Assembly: GCF_004118675.1 (NCBI RefSeq)
Contig: NZ_SDHZ01000001.1
Span: forward strand, 434,001 to 498,000
From: Filimonas effusa
GTDB lineage: Bacteria; Bacteroidota; Bacteroidia; Chitinophagales; Chitinophagaceae
Reading direction: 5' to 3'
DNA: 64,000 nt
In this document: positions 17,812-26,116 of the stretch, piece by piece
Layout of the letters: each line of letters starts with the position of its first letter
How positions within the stretch are numbered: position 1 is the stretch's first letter
Translations under genes and position numbers: made by a program
Notes under the pieces: generated by a model
What the model was told of the DNA's origin: nothing
Databases searched by the model: none
What the model saw: only the letters and a program-made list of their open reading frames with translations

Positions 17812-19602
17812 CTATTTGTTAAGTGGTGTTAGTTTATATAGTCCTGCGCCGTGTTGGGGTAACTCGCGGCTGAAGGTTCCTTGGAATATCCCGATATCTT
17901 TGCCCGTCCACAGATCCTGGACCTTTACTTTGCCTTTAATGCCAATGGAATCTAACGTTACGCTCACGAGGGCTTTGTCTGGTATATTGGCAGGGCCTTT
18001 ATCCGCCAGCGCCCCAAATACAACTGATCCTTGTTCCTGCATAACAACGCCGGTAGCTGAAAAAGAATCATATCCCTCGGGTAGCTCATAGATAATATCG
18101 GATACTGCCTTGGTGCCAATGCCTTCAACTTCTTTGCCGTCTATCATTAGTGGCTTGTTGTCGCAGGTGCAGTTTACACGTGCTTGCCCCCAGCTTGCGG
18201 AACCAAAGAGCCATTTCAATTCCGTTAGTTTAAGGTCTCCTTTAGGACCATGAAGTACCGGGTTTATCCATGCTGCATCGGTAAATGTCAAACCGACGCC
18301 ATTTTGCACAAAAAGCACGAGCTTCTTTGCATTTTTAACAGAGATCTCTACTTTGTGTGAATTTCCTTTTCCCGCTATCACAGGACTGGCGTAGTCGGCA
18401 TTATAGAAGTCTATATTGTCGCCTACGCTTTGTGCGTTGAAAAGTGCAACATATTTATCTTTGCTTTTAGGTACGTCCGCCGTCCAGACTACAAGGTTTT
18501 GATTGCGGTATACCTGGCGATTGTTGATACTTTCCTGGTTTACGCTAAGAACCTCCCGGTTGGTAAGCATTTTCTTTGTGAACGTATCCAGTTGGGTCAT
18601 ATCGCCGCCGAAGATCAACGGAGAGCGTGCAATGGACCATAAGCTCATTAAGGTATATTGCTCGTCCTGCGTAAAATTGGTTGGCCGTTTGAAATCAATA
18701 ATGCCTATGGGAAGCATATCTGCATCAGGAAAATGTCCTGAACCCCGATAGGGTGTCCACGCATTCAGGCGTTCAAACATGGCGCGCAGTGAATACCATG
18801 TGTCCCATAAATCATCTGTAATGCGCCACATGTTCGCATGGTTCATTACATGCTCACCCGCTGATACCGGCGTTGCTCCCGGAGATAAACTAAGCACAAT
18901 GGGCCGCCCGGTTTTATCTATCGCCGAACGGATAGCTTCTATTTCCGCTTGTTGCACATCGTTGTACGGGCGTGATATATCATCCACCTTAATGAAATCT
19001 ACGCCCCATCCGGCATACATTTCAATGATGGAATTGTAATAGGCTTTCCCCTCAGGTTTGGTGGCATCTACGCCATACATATCCGGATTCCATGGACAGA
19101 TAGAACGCCTTAAAGCTATATCCTGGGCGCCCACATTTGTGCCCATAACAGGTGTGTTTTTCTCCACCGCCTGGCGCGGTATGCCGCGCATGATATGGAT
19201 CCCGAATTTTAAACCCTTTGAATGAACATAATCAGCAAGTGGTTTAAAACCCTTGCCATCGGCCGCAGACGGAAATTTTTTCAATCCTGGCGTTAACCGC
19301 CCGTAATCATCCATCGTAAGGATTGCTTTGGGATTATAGGCATGCCCGCCTGACGATGGCTCATACCATTGAATATCCACCGTGAGGTAGTTGTATCCAT
19401 AAGGTAGTAAATGTTTCGCCATGGCGTCAGCCTGTTCTTTTACCTGCTGTTCGGTTACTGTGGTGCCGAAGATATCCCAGCTGTTCCATCCGAGCGTTGG
19501 CTTAGGGGCATATTGCAGGAACCGGGAAGACGATTGCGCAATCGCGCTCGTGAATCCAAGGAAAATTCCTATCACCCCAAAACTGATATGTTTTAATCGC
19601 AT
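17812..19602 (-). CDS. Glycoside hydrolase family 27 (alpha-galactosidase type)
   Basis: A 596-residue exported enzyme with a signal peptide (about 1-22). The catalytic barrel starts with the family block PTLGWNSWD (about 35-43); nucleophile D207 lies in VDFIKVDD and the likely acid/base is D263 or D264 in WRITDDLWDTW. The C-terminal third has a beta-sandwich domain with an NPCBM-like feel (KEVEGIGTKAVSDIIYELP). GH27 contains alpha-galactosidases and some beta-L-arabinopyranosidases; sequence alone does not separate these here. It is the middle gene of a GH43-GH27-GH31 operon. Confidence 0.92.
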   Translation of the reverse strand: MRLKHISFGVIGIFLGFTSAIAQSSSRFLQYAPKPTLGWNSWDIFGTTVTEQQVKEQADAMAKHLLPYGYNYLTVDIQWYEPSSGGHAYNPKAILTMDDYGRLTPGLKKFPSAADGKGFKPLADYVHSKGLKFGIHIMRGIPRQAVEKNTPVMGTNVGAQDIALRRSICPWNPDMYGVDATKPEGKAYYNSIIEMYAGWGVDFIKVDDISRPYNDVQQAEIEAIRSAIDKTGRPIVLSLSPGATPVSAGEHVMNHANMWRITDDLWDTWYSLRAMFERLNAWTPYRGSGHFPDADMLPIGIIDFKRPTNFTQDEQYTLMSLWSIARSPLIFGGDMTQLDTFTKKMLTNREVLSVNQESINNRQVYRNQNLVVWTADVPKSKDKYVALFNAQSVGDNIDFYNADYASPVIAGKGNSHKVEISVKNAKKLVLFVQNGVGLTFTDAAWINPVLHGPKGDLKLTELKWLFGSASWGQARVNCTCDNKPLMIDGKEVEGIGTKAVSDIIYELPEGYDSFSATGVVMQEQGSVVFGALADKGPANIPDKALVSVTLDSIGIKGKVKVQDLWTGKDIGIFQGTFSRELPQHGAGLYKLTPLNK

Positions 19603-19626
19603 TTTGTAAGATGTTTGGGTTATTGG

Positions 19627-20997
19627 TTAGTTGATCATTTGCCACCAGTCAAAATCAAAGAGCTCGCCCTCTCCGCCTTTAAAAACCAGCACGATATCAT
19701 GTACGCCCTTTTGACGGGCGAGTTTGCTCTTGACATTTATCCATTGAGGAGGGAAGCCCTTATCAATCCGGCAGGTGCCAAGCAATTGCCCCTGTAAACT
19801 ATCCAGCCGGATCTCTATGTTGCCGCCTGCTTTGGGTGCCACCCTGGCTTTAAATGAGGCAGGCCCCTTTTTAAGGTCTGCACCTTTAATAATAAGATAG
19901 TCGCCATTATTGATATCTGTTACATATACATTCCCTGTACTGCTGTCTTTATTGGTTTTCAGACCGGCAGACCAGGCGATGGTTTCTGCCTCTGTAAGTT
20001 TGTAGGGATCGAGCGTACCAATTTGCCGGATGCCTTCCTCACGCCACCAGGGAAGTTCCGGTATGGTGCCATCAGGATTATAACTAAATTCTTCCACGCA
20101 TACAGAACGCCTTTCATGGTGCTTTTCTGTCAGCATGAAGTTGATCCGGAAGTTAAATCCAAAGACATATGACTTCCCTTTGTAGTCAATAATACCCGGA
20201 TGGTTACCTGTCGATTTCCCATTTGGCTTCATAATGTATCCTTTAAATTCCCATGGACCAGCGGGACTGTTGCTCATAGCATAGCCTATGCCTTCGGGAC
20301 AGCAGGTAGAAGCATAAGCCATATAATACTTCCCGTTACGCTTATAAGCCCACGGACCTTCCTGGTAATGAAAAGGATCTTTCTGATCTTTTATTTTGGC
20401 AAAACTGGAGTCTTTAATAATGGGACCCGCCAACGAAATCATGTCTTTGTTTAGTTTTACATACCAGAGATTAGGATTACCCCAGTATAAATAAGCTTGT
20501 CCATCGTCGTCTATGAATACGGTGGGGTCTATGCTATCGTATTTATCGCCGATCAGCGGGTGCCCCAGCGGATCAACGAACGGCCCGCGCGGGTTGTCTG
20601 CCACTAACACGCCAATTCCCCTGCCCTGAACAGGGCAGTATAGATAAAACTTCCCGTCTCGTTCAATAGTTTGAGGGGCCCATGCACCATTATCGAAACC
20701 GCCCCAGCCGGTAATGGCCTTGTCCGCCCATTTAAAATTTCTCAGAGAAGCTACCGGGCCGTGATCCGTCCAGTTTACCATATCCGTCGAAGTGTAACAA
20801 AGCCAGTCGCGCATCAGGAATCTGCCCTGGCCGGGAGGCGCATCATCTTCATCATGGCTGGTATAAAGGAAAACGGTGTCTTTATAAACCATGGGAGCCG
20901 GATCGGCAGTAAACTTTGTTTGAATAATCGGATTTTGACTATTGGCTGTGCCGCATAGTAAGGTGGCTGCTATTATTGTTGCCAGTTTCTGTTTCAT
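19627..20997 (-). CDS. Glycoside hydrolase family 43 with C-terminal CBM6-like domain
   Basis: A 456-residue exported enzyme. I take the ATG at 20997 because it leads directly into the signal peptide (MKQKLATIIAATLLCGTANS); a TTG 12 bases upstream is less likely. The catalytic propeller (about 25-320) shows D32 (FTADPAP), D157 (YDSIDPTV) and E213 (YQEGPW). Residues about 330-456 (WSAGLKT, VYVTDINNGDYLII, WWQMIN end) look like a CBM6 beta-sandwich. This layout is seen in beta-xylosidases and arabinofuranosidases of PULs. It is the first gene of the GH43-GH27-GH31 operon. Confidence 0.9.
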   Translation of the reverse strand: MKQKLATIIAATLLCGTANSQNPIIQTKFTADPAPMVYKDTVFLYTSHDEDDAPPGQGRFLMRDWLCYTSTDMVNWTDHGPVASLRNFKWADKAITGWGGFDNGAWAPQTIERDGKFYLYCPVQGRGIGVLVADNPRGPFVDPLGHPLIGDKYDSIDPTVFIDDDGQAYLYWGNPNLWYVKLNKDMISLAGPIIKDSSFAKIKDQKDPFHYQEGPWAYKRNGKYYMAYASTCCPEGIGYAMSNSPAGPWEFKGYIMKPNGKSTGNHPGIIDYKGKSYVFGFNFRINFMLTEKHHERRSVCVEEFSYNPDGTIPELPWWREEGIRQIGTLDPYKLTEAETIAWSAGLKTNKDSSTGNVYVTDINNGDYLIIKGADLKKGPASFKARVAPKAGGNIEIRLDSLQGQLLGTCRIDKGFPPQWINVKSKLARQKGVHDIVLVFKGGEGELFDFDWWQMIN

Positions 20998-21028
20998 AAC
21001 AATGATCAATGTTTTATCTGATTAGTTT

Positions 21029-21205
21029 TTAGGAGTTGACTTTCTTGCACCATGCCGGATCTCTGCCGCTCCAATTGGTTCCGGAAATTTCGTAACTGAT
21101 TGGAACGGGGCGCATCGCCTTTTCCGTTAAAACAGGATAAAGAAGGATGGCTCGGATACCCAATTCCTGGTAGGCAAGAAGTGCGTGATTTCTGATAATT
21201 TTCAT
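21029..21205 (-). CDS. Possible small ORF (58 codons), unknown
   Basis: An ATG at 21205 opens 58 codons upstream of the GH43 gene, same strand, ending 31 bases before its start. The translation ends in a tryptophan- and cysteine-containing tail (SGTNWSGRDPAWCKKVNS). There is no signal peptide, and I do not recognise it. It could be a small gene, a leader ORF of the GH43 operon, or a remnant of a larger protein. No ribosome binding site is visible. Confidence 0.25.
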   Translation of the reverse strand: MKIIRNHALLAYQELGIRAILLYPVLTEKAMRPVPISYEISGTNWSGRDPAWCKKVNS

Positions 21206-21473
21206 ATGACAATAACTGCGGAATGAGAAATAGAATCGGGAATGAAAGTAAAATTATTGGGGCAGCAGGCCTGATAATTTTGTTGAATCATTTGTCACAT
21301 ATGTTGATTTTTTGCAGTCATTGTAATTAATTATCAATTACTTAGGGGGCGGCGCCTTATTCACGCTACGCAGCATGCCATTAAAACCTCCGTTCGGTCG
21401 CGAAGGACGATCAGTTAATAGAAACATAACATTAACCGCCCTTCTCGCCCATACTTTCCGCTTCCCGGCGCTC

Positions 21474-21481
21474 TATCTTTG
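21474..21481 (+). promoter_or_regulatory. Candidate -7 box (TATCTTTG) for the GH1 gene
   Basis: TATCTTTG is a full match to TAnnTTTG and lies 16 bases before the GH1 start codon. The -33 element is weak (CTTTCC near 21454-21459). Confidence 0.5.
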
Positions 21482-21497
21482 TTCATAAACACGAAGC

Positions 21498-22835
21498 ATG
21501 CTGAAATCCAGTCAGTTTGGAAAAGATTTTTTGTGGGGGGTGGCCATCGCAGCACAGCAGAACGAAGGTGCCTATAACATTGACGGCCGTGGATTGTCTA
21601 TCTGGGATGCTTTCTCGCGCCGCCAGGGCAAGATCAAAGGCGGCCATAAACCATATGACGCCTGCGACTTCTATTATCGCTATAAAGATGACCTCCTGCT
21701 CACCAAAGCCCTGGGTTTTAATGTTTTCCGTTTCTCCATTGCCTGGTCACGCATCCTGCCCGATGGCACCGGTAAAGTAAATAAGGAAGGTATCAACTTC
21801 TATAACAAAGTCATCGACGAATGCCTCAAGCTGGGATTAAAACCCTTTGTAACCCTTTACCATTGGGATTTGCCCTACGCCCTTGAAAAGGAGGGAGGCT
21901 GGACCAGTCACCGCATGACACGCTGGTTTACCCGCTATGCAACAGTTTGTGCCGAAGCTTTTGGCGACAGGGTAAAAGATTGGATCATCCTCAACGAACC
22001 CATGGGCTTTACCTCCCTGGGTTATATGCTCGGGAAACACGCGCCGGGTAAAACAGGCATGAGTAACTTCCTGCCGGCAATTCATAATGCCGTCCTTTGC
22101 CAGGCCGATGGCGGGAGGGTCATCCGCGACCTGGTTCCCAAAGCATATATCGGCACCACTTTCTCCTGCTCCGAAGTAATACCCCATACCGATAGAGACC
22201 TCGATGTACAGGCCGCTAAAAGAATGGATATTCTGCTGAATCGCCTCTTCATAGAACCTGCCCTCGGAAGAGGATATCCGAAAGACGATTTTAAATTCCT
22301 CGAAAAACTCGAGATCTATACCAAAGCCTGGAAGTTCACCGATCGCATGCGCTTTAATTTCGACTTCATAGGCCTGCAGAACTATTTCCCGGTAACGATC
22401 CGTCATAATTCTATTATGCCCATTATACAGGCTTCGGAAGTAAAAGCCGCCACCAGGAAAGTGCCGCATACGGCAATGGGATGGGAGATCAATGGTGAAA
22501 GTTTCTACAGGATCATTAAGAAATTCTGGCACTACGGTTCAGTAAAAGAGATCATCATCTCCGAAAACGGCGCCTGCTTTAAAGATGAAGTGGTTGATGG
22601 CGTAGTCAACGATACCGCCCGTATCGCCTATTTCGAAGAATACCTGAAAGCCATGCACAAAGCCAAACACGAAGGCGTCAATATCAAAGGTTATATGGCT
22701 TGGACACTAATGGATAACTTTGAATGGTCCGAAGGATACAAAGCACGCTTTGGCTTAATTCATGTCGACTTTGAAACCCAGTTACGTACCATCAAAAACT
22801 CTGGTTACTGGTTCCGTGATTTCCTGCAGAAGTAA
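21498..22835 (+). CDS. Glycoside hydrolase family 1 beta-glucosidase
   Basis: A 445-residue enzyme with no signal peptide, so cytoplasmic. Family landmarks: N-terminal FLWGVAIAAQQNEGAYN, acid/base E167 in ILNEP, nucleophile E356 in IISENGAC, and the C-terminal aglycone block WTLMDNFEWSEGY. The length is standard for GH1. It would hydrolyse beta-linked disaccharides or glycosides after import. It is divergent from the GH43-GH27-GH31 operon and convergent with the Omp85-like gene, from which only 13 bases separate it. Beta-glucosidase is the default call; beta-galactosidase or beta-fucosidase side activity is common in the family. Confidence 0.93.
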   Translation: MLKSSQFGKDFLWGVAIAAQQNEGAYNIDGRGLSIWDAFSRRQGKIKGGHKPYDACDFYYRYKDDLLLTKALGFNVFRFSIAWSRILPDGTGKVNKEGINFYNKVIDECLKLGLKPFVTLYHWDLPYALEKEGGWTSHRMTRWFTRYATVCAEAFGDRVKDWIILNEPMGFTSLGYMLGKHAPGKTGMSNFLPAIHNAVLCQADGGRVIRDLVPKAYIGTTFSCSEVIPHTDRDLDVQAAKRMDILLNRLFIEPALGRGYPKDDFKFLEKLEIYTKAWKFTDRMRFNFDFIGLQNYFPVTIRHNSIMPIIQASEVKAATRKVPHTAMGWEINGESFYRIIKKFWHYGSVKEIIISENGACFKDEVVDGVVNDTARIAYFEEYLKAMHKAKHEGVNIKGYMAWTLMDNFEWSEGYKARFGLIHVDFETQLRTIKNSGYWFRDFLQK

Positions 22836-22848
22836 AGCAAAAGAAGCG

Positions 22849-24720
22849 CTAGAAAATACTATTGTTGTCGTCATTGTTCAGTTGTATGATCCCGGGAGCT
22901 TTAATATAGGTACTGTTATACCTGAAATTAAGGCTGCTGTTGATCATGATCTTGAATTGGCTGGTATAGGGCAGTGTCTTCGGATAATAAACCCCGCGTA
23001 ATTCTATCGTTCCAAATACAAAGTTCTCGTTCCGGGTTCTTACACCGCCACCTATAAAATAGTATAGCTCCGATTTTTTAAGATCACGCGCTTCGGGCGT
23101 CAACAGCGAGGCATCGCCGAAAAAGAATGGCGCAAACTTGAAACCGAAGAATTTATAAGGCAGAAAGAAAAACGTTTCAGAGTGTACGCTGAAACGTTTG
23201 TTACCCAATATGGAGTCGGAGCTGAAATAACGGATGCCGAAAGCATTGTCGATACGTAATGGATCTATAGCTACACGGTTGAACTGCCTGGTGGCGCTAA
23301 ACCGGAAATACTGCCGCATCCGTACCTTGCGTACATCCATCAGCCTGCTGAAAAAACTGGCCCCCGCCAGCATGCTGGCATCCTCGAACTTGCCATCCTT
23401 GATAAAACCGCCCGTGCGAAGGAAATACTGGATGATATGCCCGGTTTTACTAACAATATACCGGTTGGCATCTATGCCGGCATAAGGCCTCGATAACCCC
23501 TTCTGCTTATACCAGCCACCCGTCAAAGCAATATTATAGCCGTACGGAACGTCCTCCGTTAAACCAAAGCCATACAGGTAGTTGGTTTTATAGAAGTTCT
23601 GCCGGAAAAAAGTATAAGAGGCAAGGAGGGCTTCCTTGCTGTTAAAACGCTCATCGTATTTATCGCCTATTTGTTTAGGTACTTCCGAAAAAGGTATATT
23701 CATATAACGGACACCTACAAACTGGCGGTCATATTCTCTCGATCCTGTTCGCAGGTTATAACCAATCCAGCCGTCTACAATATTGTACCGGTAGCCATAG
23801 AACAAACTGTCTGGCTGATTGTAGTTGTTGAGCGACTGATAGTTGCCTATGGATAATGCTCCCGAAACATGCGCGAACTGGGAATAAAGAGGACGGTCGA
23901 ACTGTATGCGCCATCCATGCTCATTCTGGCGCCCGTCACGTATATTATTATTGATGTCCGAATAAGTGAGTGAACCGTTGATGAATGTATTCGCAATATT
24001 GCTCTTCATATACTGAAACTCAAAACCACTACCCGGTGTACGCTCCGTTTCGAACAGGGTGCTGACGGTAATTCGCTGTCCCATCCCAAACGCGTTGGCG
24101 TCACCTATCTTGCCGCGGAAGCGCCCCGGGCTGGCATCATTTACCTCGAATTGTATCGTAAACAGGTCCTTGGTGATAACTTCCACGTCAACAGAATCCT
24201 CGTAGCCTGGTATCTCCTTTATTACAATACGTGCATCCTGCATAAAGTTTAAGGAACGCAGGAATCGTTCGTTATCACCCAGCCGGAAGGGACTAACCTC
24301 GTCTCCTTCCTTGATGAACAGGTTGTCACGTATCACCCAGTCTCTCGTATCACGGTGGGTACTGTTCAATAACTTTGTACCTACATAAGAGATCCGGTTC
24401 GAAGTGTCCGTGATAGGGCTTTCAAATCCCAGCTGCTTGATATGTATTTTACGGATTATTTTGCCTATATAAGGAATATACGGATCCTCAACCTTTACAT
24501 TTAATGTGGCCTGCCCGGTATCCGTACCGGCACTGCGTGTAACGGCACCCAGGGTAAAATCAGCAACCTTCTTGAATATATTATCCTTCTTTTTCTTCTT
24601 ACCCTCCGTGCTGTCCTTGGTGCCAATAGCAGTGCTGCTGTCGCGCTCCTGGCATAATGCCCTCGCGCCGCACAGGCAAAAGAAGAACAGGAAAAACCAT
24701 ATAAACAACGGGGGCCGCAC
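22849..24720 (-). CDS. Omp85/BamA-like outer membrane protein with POTRA-like N-terminus
   Basis: A 623-residue exported protein beginning at a GTG; no in-frame ATG precedes the signal peptide (about 1-24). A lysine-rich linker (KKKKKD) is followed by one or two POTRA-like units (about 75-215: KIIRKIHIKQLGF, and ERFLRSLNFMQDARIVIKEIPG, SVDVEVITKDLFTI) and a C-terminal beta-barrel of about 400 residues. It resembles the Omp85/surface-antigen superfamily more than canonical BamA, which has five POTRA units and about 800 residues. Its substrate is unknown. It sits alone between the GH1 gene and the his operon leader. Confidence 0.7.
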   Translation of the reverse strand: MRPPLFIWFFLFFFCLCGARALCQERDSSTAIGTKDSTEGKKKKKDNIFKKVADFTLGAVTRSAGTDTGQATLNVKVEDPYIPYIGKIIRKIHIKQLGFESPITDTSNRISYVGTKLLNSTHRDTRDWVIRDNLFIKEGDEVSPFRLGDNERFLRSLNFMQDARIVIKEIPGYEDSVDVEVITKDLFTIQFEVNDASPGRFRGKIGDANAFGMGQRITVSTLFETERTPGSGFEFQYMKSNIANTFINGSLTYSDINNNIRDGRQNEHGWRIQFDRPLYSQFAHVSGALSIGNYQSLNNYNQPDSLFYGYRYNIVDGWIGYNLRTGSREYDRQFVGVRYMNIPFSEVPKQIGDKYDERFNSKEALLASYTFFRQNFYKTNYLYGFGLTEDVPYGYNIALTGGWYKQKGLSRPYAGIDANRYIVSKTGHIIQYFLRTGGFIKDGKFEDASMLAGASFFSRLMDVRKVRMRQYFRFSATRQFNRVAIDPLRIDNAFGIRYFSSDSILGNKRFSVHSETFFFLPYKFFGFKFAPFFFGDASLLTPEARDLKKSELYYFIGGGVRTRNENFVFGTIELRGVYYPKTLPYTSQFKIMINSSLNFRYNSTYIKAPGIIQLNNDDNNSIF

Positions 24721-24915
24721 TAACAGTTGGATCTTATTTGTATTTAAGGTAAAAGGATTTTATGGTAATCTGTGTTAAATGATTGCATAATAACACTTTC
24801 CGTTGCAATTATCTCGCCGTTTTGTTTTTGTTCCGGAATATGTAGCTTATAATACGTTTTTCTTTCATCTGATGTTACGTTACCGCTACTTTTTTTAACT
24901 TTCTGATACAAAAAC

Positions 24916-24945
24916 TTTGGTGGAATCAATTTTCCTGTATTTTTG
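24916..24945 (+). promoter_or_regulatory. his operon promoter (TTTG - 18 - TATTTTTG)
   Basis: TTTG (24916-24919) and TATTTTTG (24938-24945) match the Bacteroidota -33 and -7 consensus with an 18-base spacer. The -7 box ends only 4 bases before the leader peptide ATG at 24950, so the message may be leaderless or start just upstream of the second ATG (24962). Confidence 0.75.
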
Positions 24946-24949
24946 CCCC

Positions 24950-25003
24950 ATGAAATTACAAATGCACATCCATCATCACCATCATTTCTTACCCCACGGG
25001 TAG
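24950..25003 (+). CDS. hisL: his operon leader peptide (7 His in 17 residues)
   Basis: The reading frame encodes MKLQMHIHHHHHFLPHG and stops at 25001-25003. Five consecutive His codons (24971-24985) plus one before and one after make it a sensor of charged tRNA-His. A second in-frame ATG at 24962 would give a 13-residue version with all seven His. It lies 103 bases upstream of hisG and its stop codon overlaps the 5' arm of the proposed antiterminator. It is too short for usual gene callers. The coding potential is direct from sequence; translation is inferred. Confidence 0.9.
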   Translation: MKLQMHIHHHHHFLPHG

Positions 25004-25072
25004 GCCGGTGTTGCTTGTGCATATCACAATAAAAACATTGAAAGGGCTTACCGCAGGGTAGGCCCTTTTTTT
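24999..25072 (+). terminator. his attenuator: mutually exclusive antiterminator and intrinsic terminator
   Basis: Terminator: 25042-25052 pairs with 25057-25067 (11 bp, one G-U, 4-base loop) followed by seven T (25066-25072). Antiterminator: GGTAGGCC at 24999-25006, overlapping the leader stop codon, can pair with 25045-25052 (8 bp, one G-U). GGGTAGGCC at 24998-25006 recurs exactly at 25056-25064 inside the terminator 3' arm, so the two copies compete for one partner. A ribosome stalled at the His codons leaves the first copy free (read-through); one that reaches the stop covers it (termination). Confidence 0.88.
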
Positions 25073-25106
25073 ATTCCCTTAACGAATCGAATAACAACAA
25101 AACAAT

Positions 25107-25997
25107 ATGAGCGCTACAAACACAACTCCGGAAAGGCCCGGCATCAAACTTAAACTGGCTATTCAGAAATCCGGACGCTTACACGACGACTCTATGCGTC
25201 TCCTGAAAGAATGTGGCATCGATATCAGTAATGGAGTCAACAAACTTAAAAGCGAAGCAACCAACTTCCCGCTTGAAGTGTTTTTCCTCCGCGACGACGA
25301 TATTCCCCAATATGTGGAAGACGCAGTAGCCGATATTGGCTTTGTTGGCGAAAACGTAGTCTATGAAAAGAAGAAGAAGGTAGACGTAACCGAACAGCTT
25401 GGTTTCGGTAAATGCCGCCTTTCTATCGCCGTACCCAAAGGAGAATCCTATACCGATGCCACCAGTCTCCGTGGCAAACGCATCGCTACCAGTTACCCCG
25501 TCCTCGTTCAGGACTTCCTCGATAAGAATAACGTTCAGGCCGAGATTCACGAGATCTCCGGTAGTGTCGAAATCGCTCCAGGCATTGGCCTCGCCAACGC
25601 CATCTGCGACCTGGTGAGCAGTGGATCTACGCTCTTCATGAATGGCCTGCAGGAAGTGGAGTCTATTCTTAAATCACAGGCAATTCTCATCAAAAACCAG
25701 GACCTCGGCCCCGTACAACAGGCTATCCTCGATAAGCTGCTGTTCCGCATCCAGTCCGTTAAAAAAGCAAAAAATACAAAATACGTCCTGCTCAACGCGC
25801 CCAACGACAAGCTCGACGAGATCATCTCCCTGTTACCAGGTATGAAAAGCCCTACAGTGCTTCCCCTGGCAGAACAAGGATGGAGCAGCGTTCACAGCGT
25901 GCTTAGCGAAAACGAATTCTGGGACATCATCGAACGCCTCAAAGCCGCAGGCGCACAAGGCATCCTAGTTGTTCCCATCGAAAAAATGATTCTTTAA
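25107..25997 (+). CDS. hisG: ATP phosphoribosyltransferase (long form)
   Basis: A 296-residue enzyme for the first committed step of histidine synthesis (PRPP + ATP to phosphoribosyl-ATP), cytoplasmic. The N-terminus KLAIQKSGRLHDDSMRLLKECGI and the PRPP-loop region (CDLVSSGSTLFMNGL) are typical. The extra C-terminal domain (about 225-296, ending GAQGILVVPIEKMIL) makes it the long, HisZ-independent form normally subject to histidine feedback. First structural gene after the his attenuator. Confidence 0.97.
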   Translation: MSATNTTPERPGIKLKLAIQKSGRLHDDSMRLLKECGIDISNGVNKLKSEATNFPLEVFFLRDDDIPQYVEDAVADIGFVGENVVYEKKKKVDVTEQLGFGKCRLSIAVPKGESYTDATSLRGKRIATSYPVLVQDFLDKNNVQAEIHEISGSVEIAPGIGLANAICDLVSSGSTLFMNGLQEVESILKSQAILIKNQDLGPVQQAILDKLLFRIQSVKKAKNTKYVLLNAPNDKLDEIISLLPGMKSPTVLPLAEQGWSSVHSVLSENEFWDIIERLKAAGAQGILVVPIEKMIL

Positions 25998-26004
25998 TAA
26001 ATGA

Positions 26005-26116
26005 GATAGTAGATGGTAGATAGGCCGATGGTGGAGATGTGTTTTTATTTTCTACCCATAAGCTTCTCTGCCATCGCCTCTGCCATCTGTTATCTGTTAT
26101 CTGTTATCTGTCATCC
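26005..26116. repeat. Long imperfect hairpin plus heptamer repeats between hisG and hisD
   Basis: Bases 26005-26037 can pair with 26065-26094 to give about 30 base pairs (four G-U or so, two small bulges) around a 27-base loop. The right arm runs into tandem copies of the heptamer TGTTATC ending at the hisD start (26088-26116). It lies inside the his operon and has no T-run, so it is not an ordinary terminator. It may be a REP/MITE-like insertion, an mRNA processing or stabilising element, or a partial barrier. Confidence 0.6.

Noticed and set aside
21006-21212. 68-codon minus-strand ORF before the GH43 gene
   Set aside because: It competes with the 58-codon frame in the same place, which starts at an ATG; neither is strongly supported.
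21837-22532. 231-codon minus-strand ORF inside the GH1 gene
   Set aside because: Antisense shadow of an intact GH1 gene; long open frames opposite such genes are common at this base composition.
24950-25003. His-rich leader as an artificial His-tag or vector sequence
   Set aside because: It is embedded in a native promoter, competing hairpins and hisG; His codons mix CAT and CAC and the context is genomic.
26039-26116. N-terminal extension of HisD from an upstream ATG
   Set aside because: The added residues come from the hairpin and TGTTATC repeats; HisD homology starts at the ATG at 26117.
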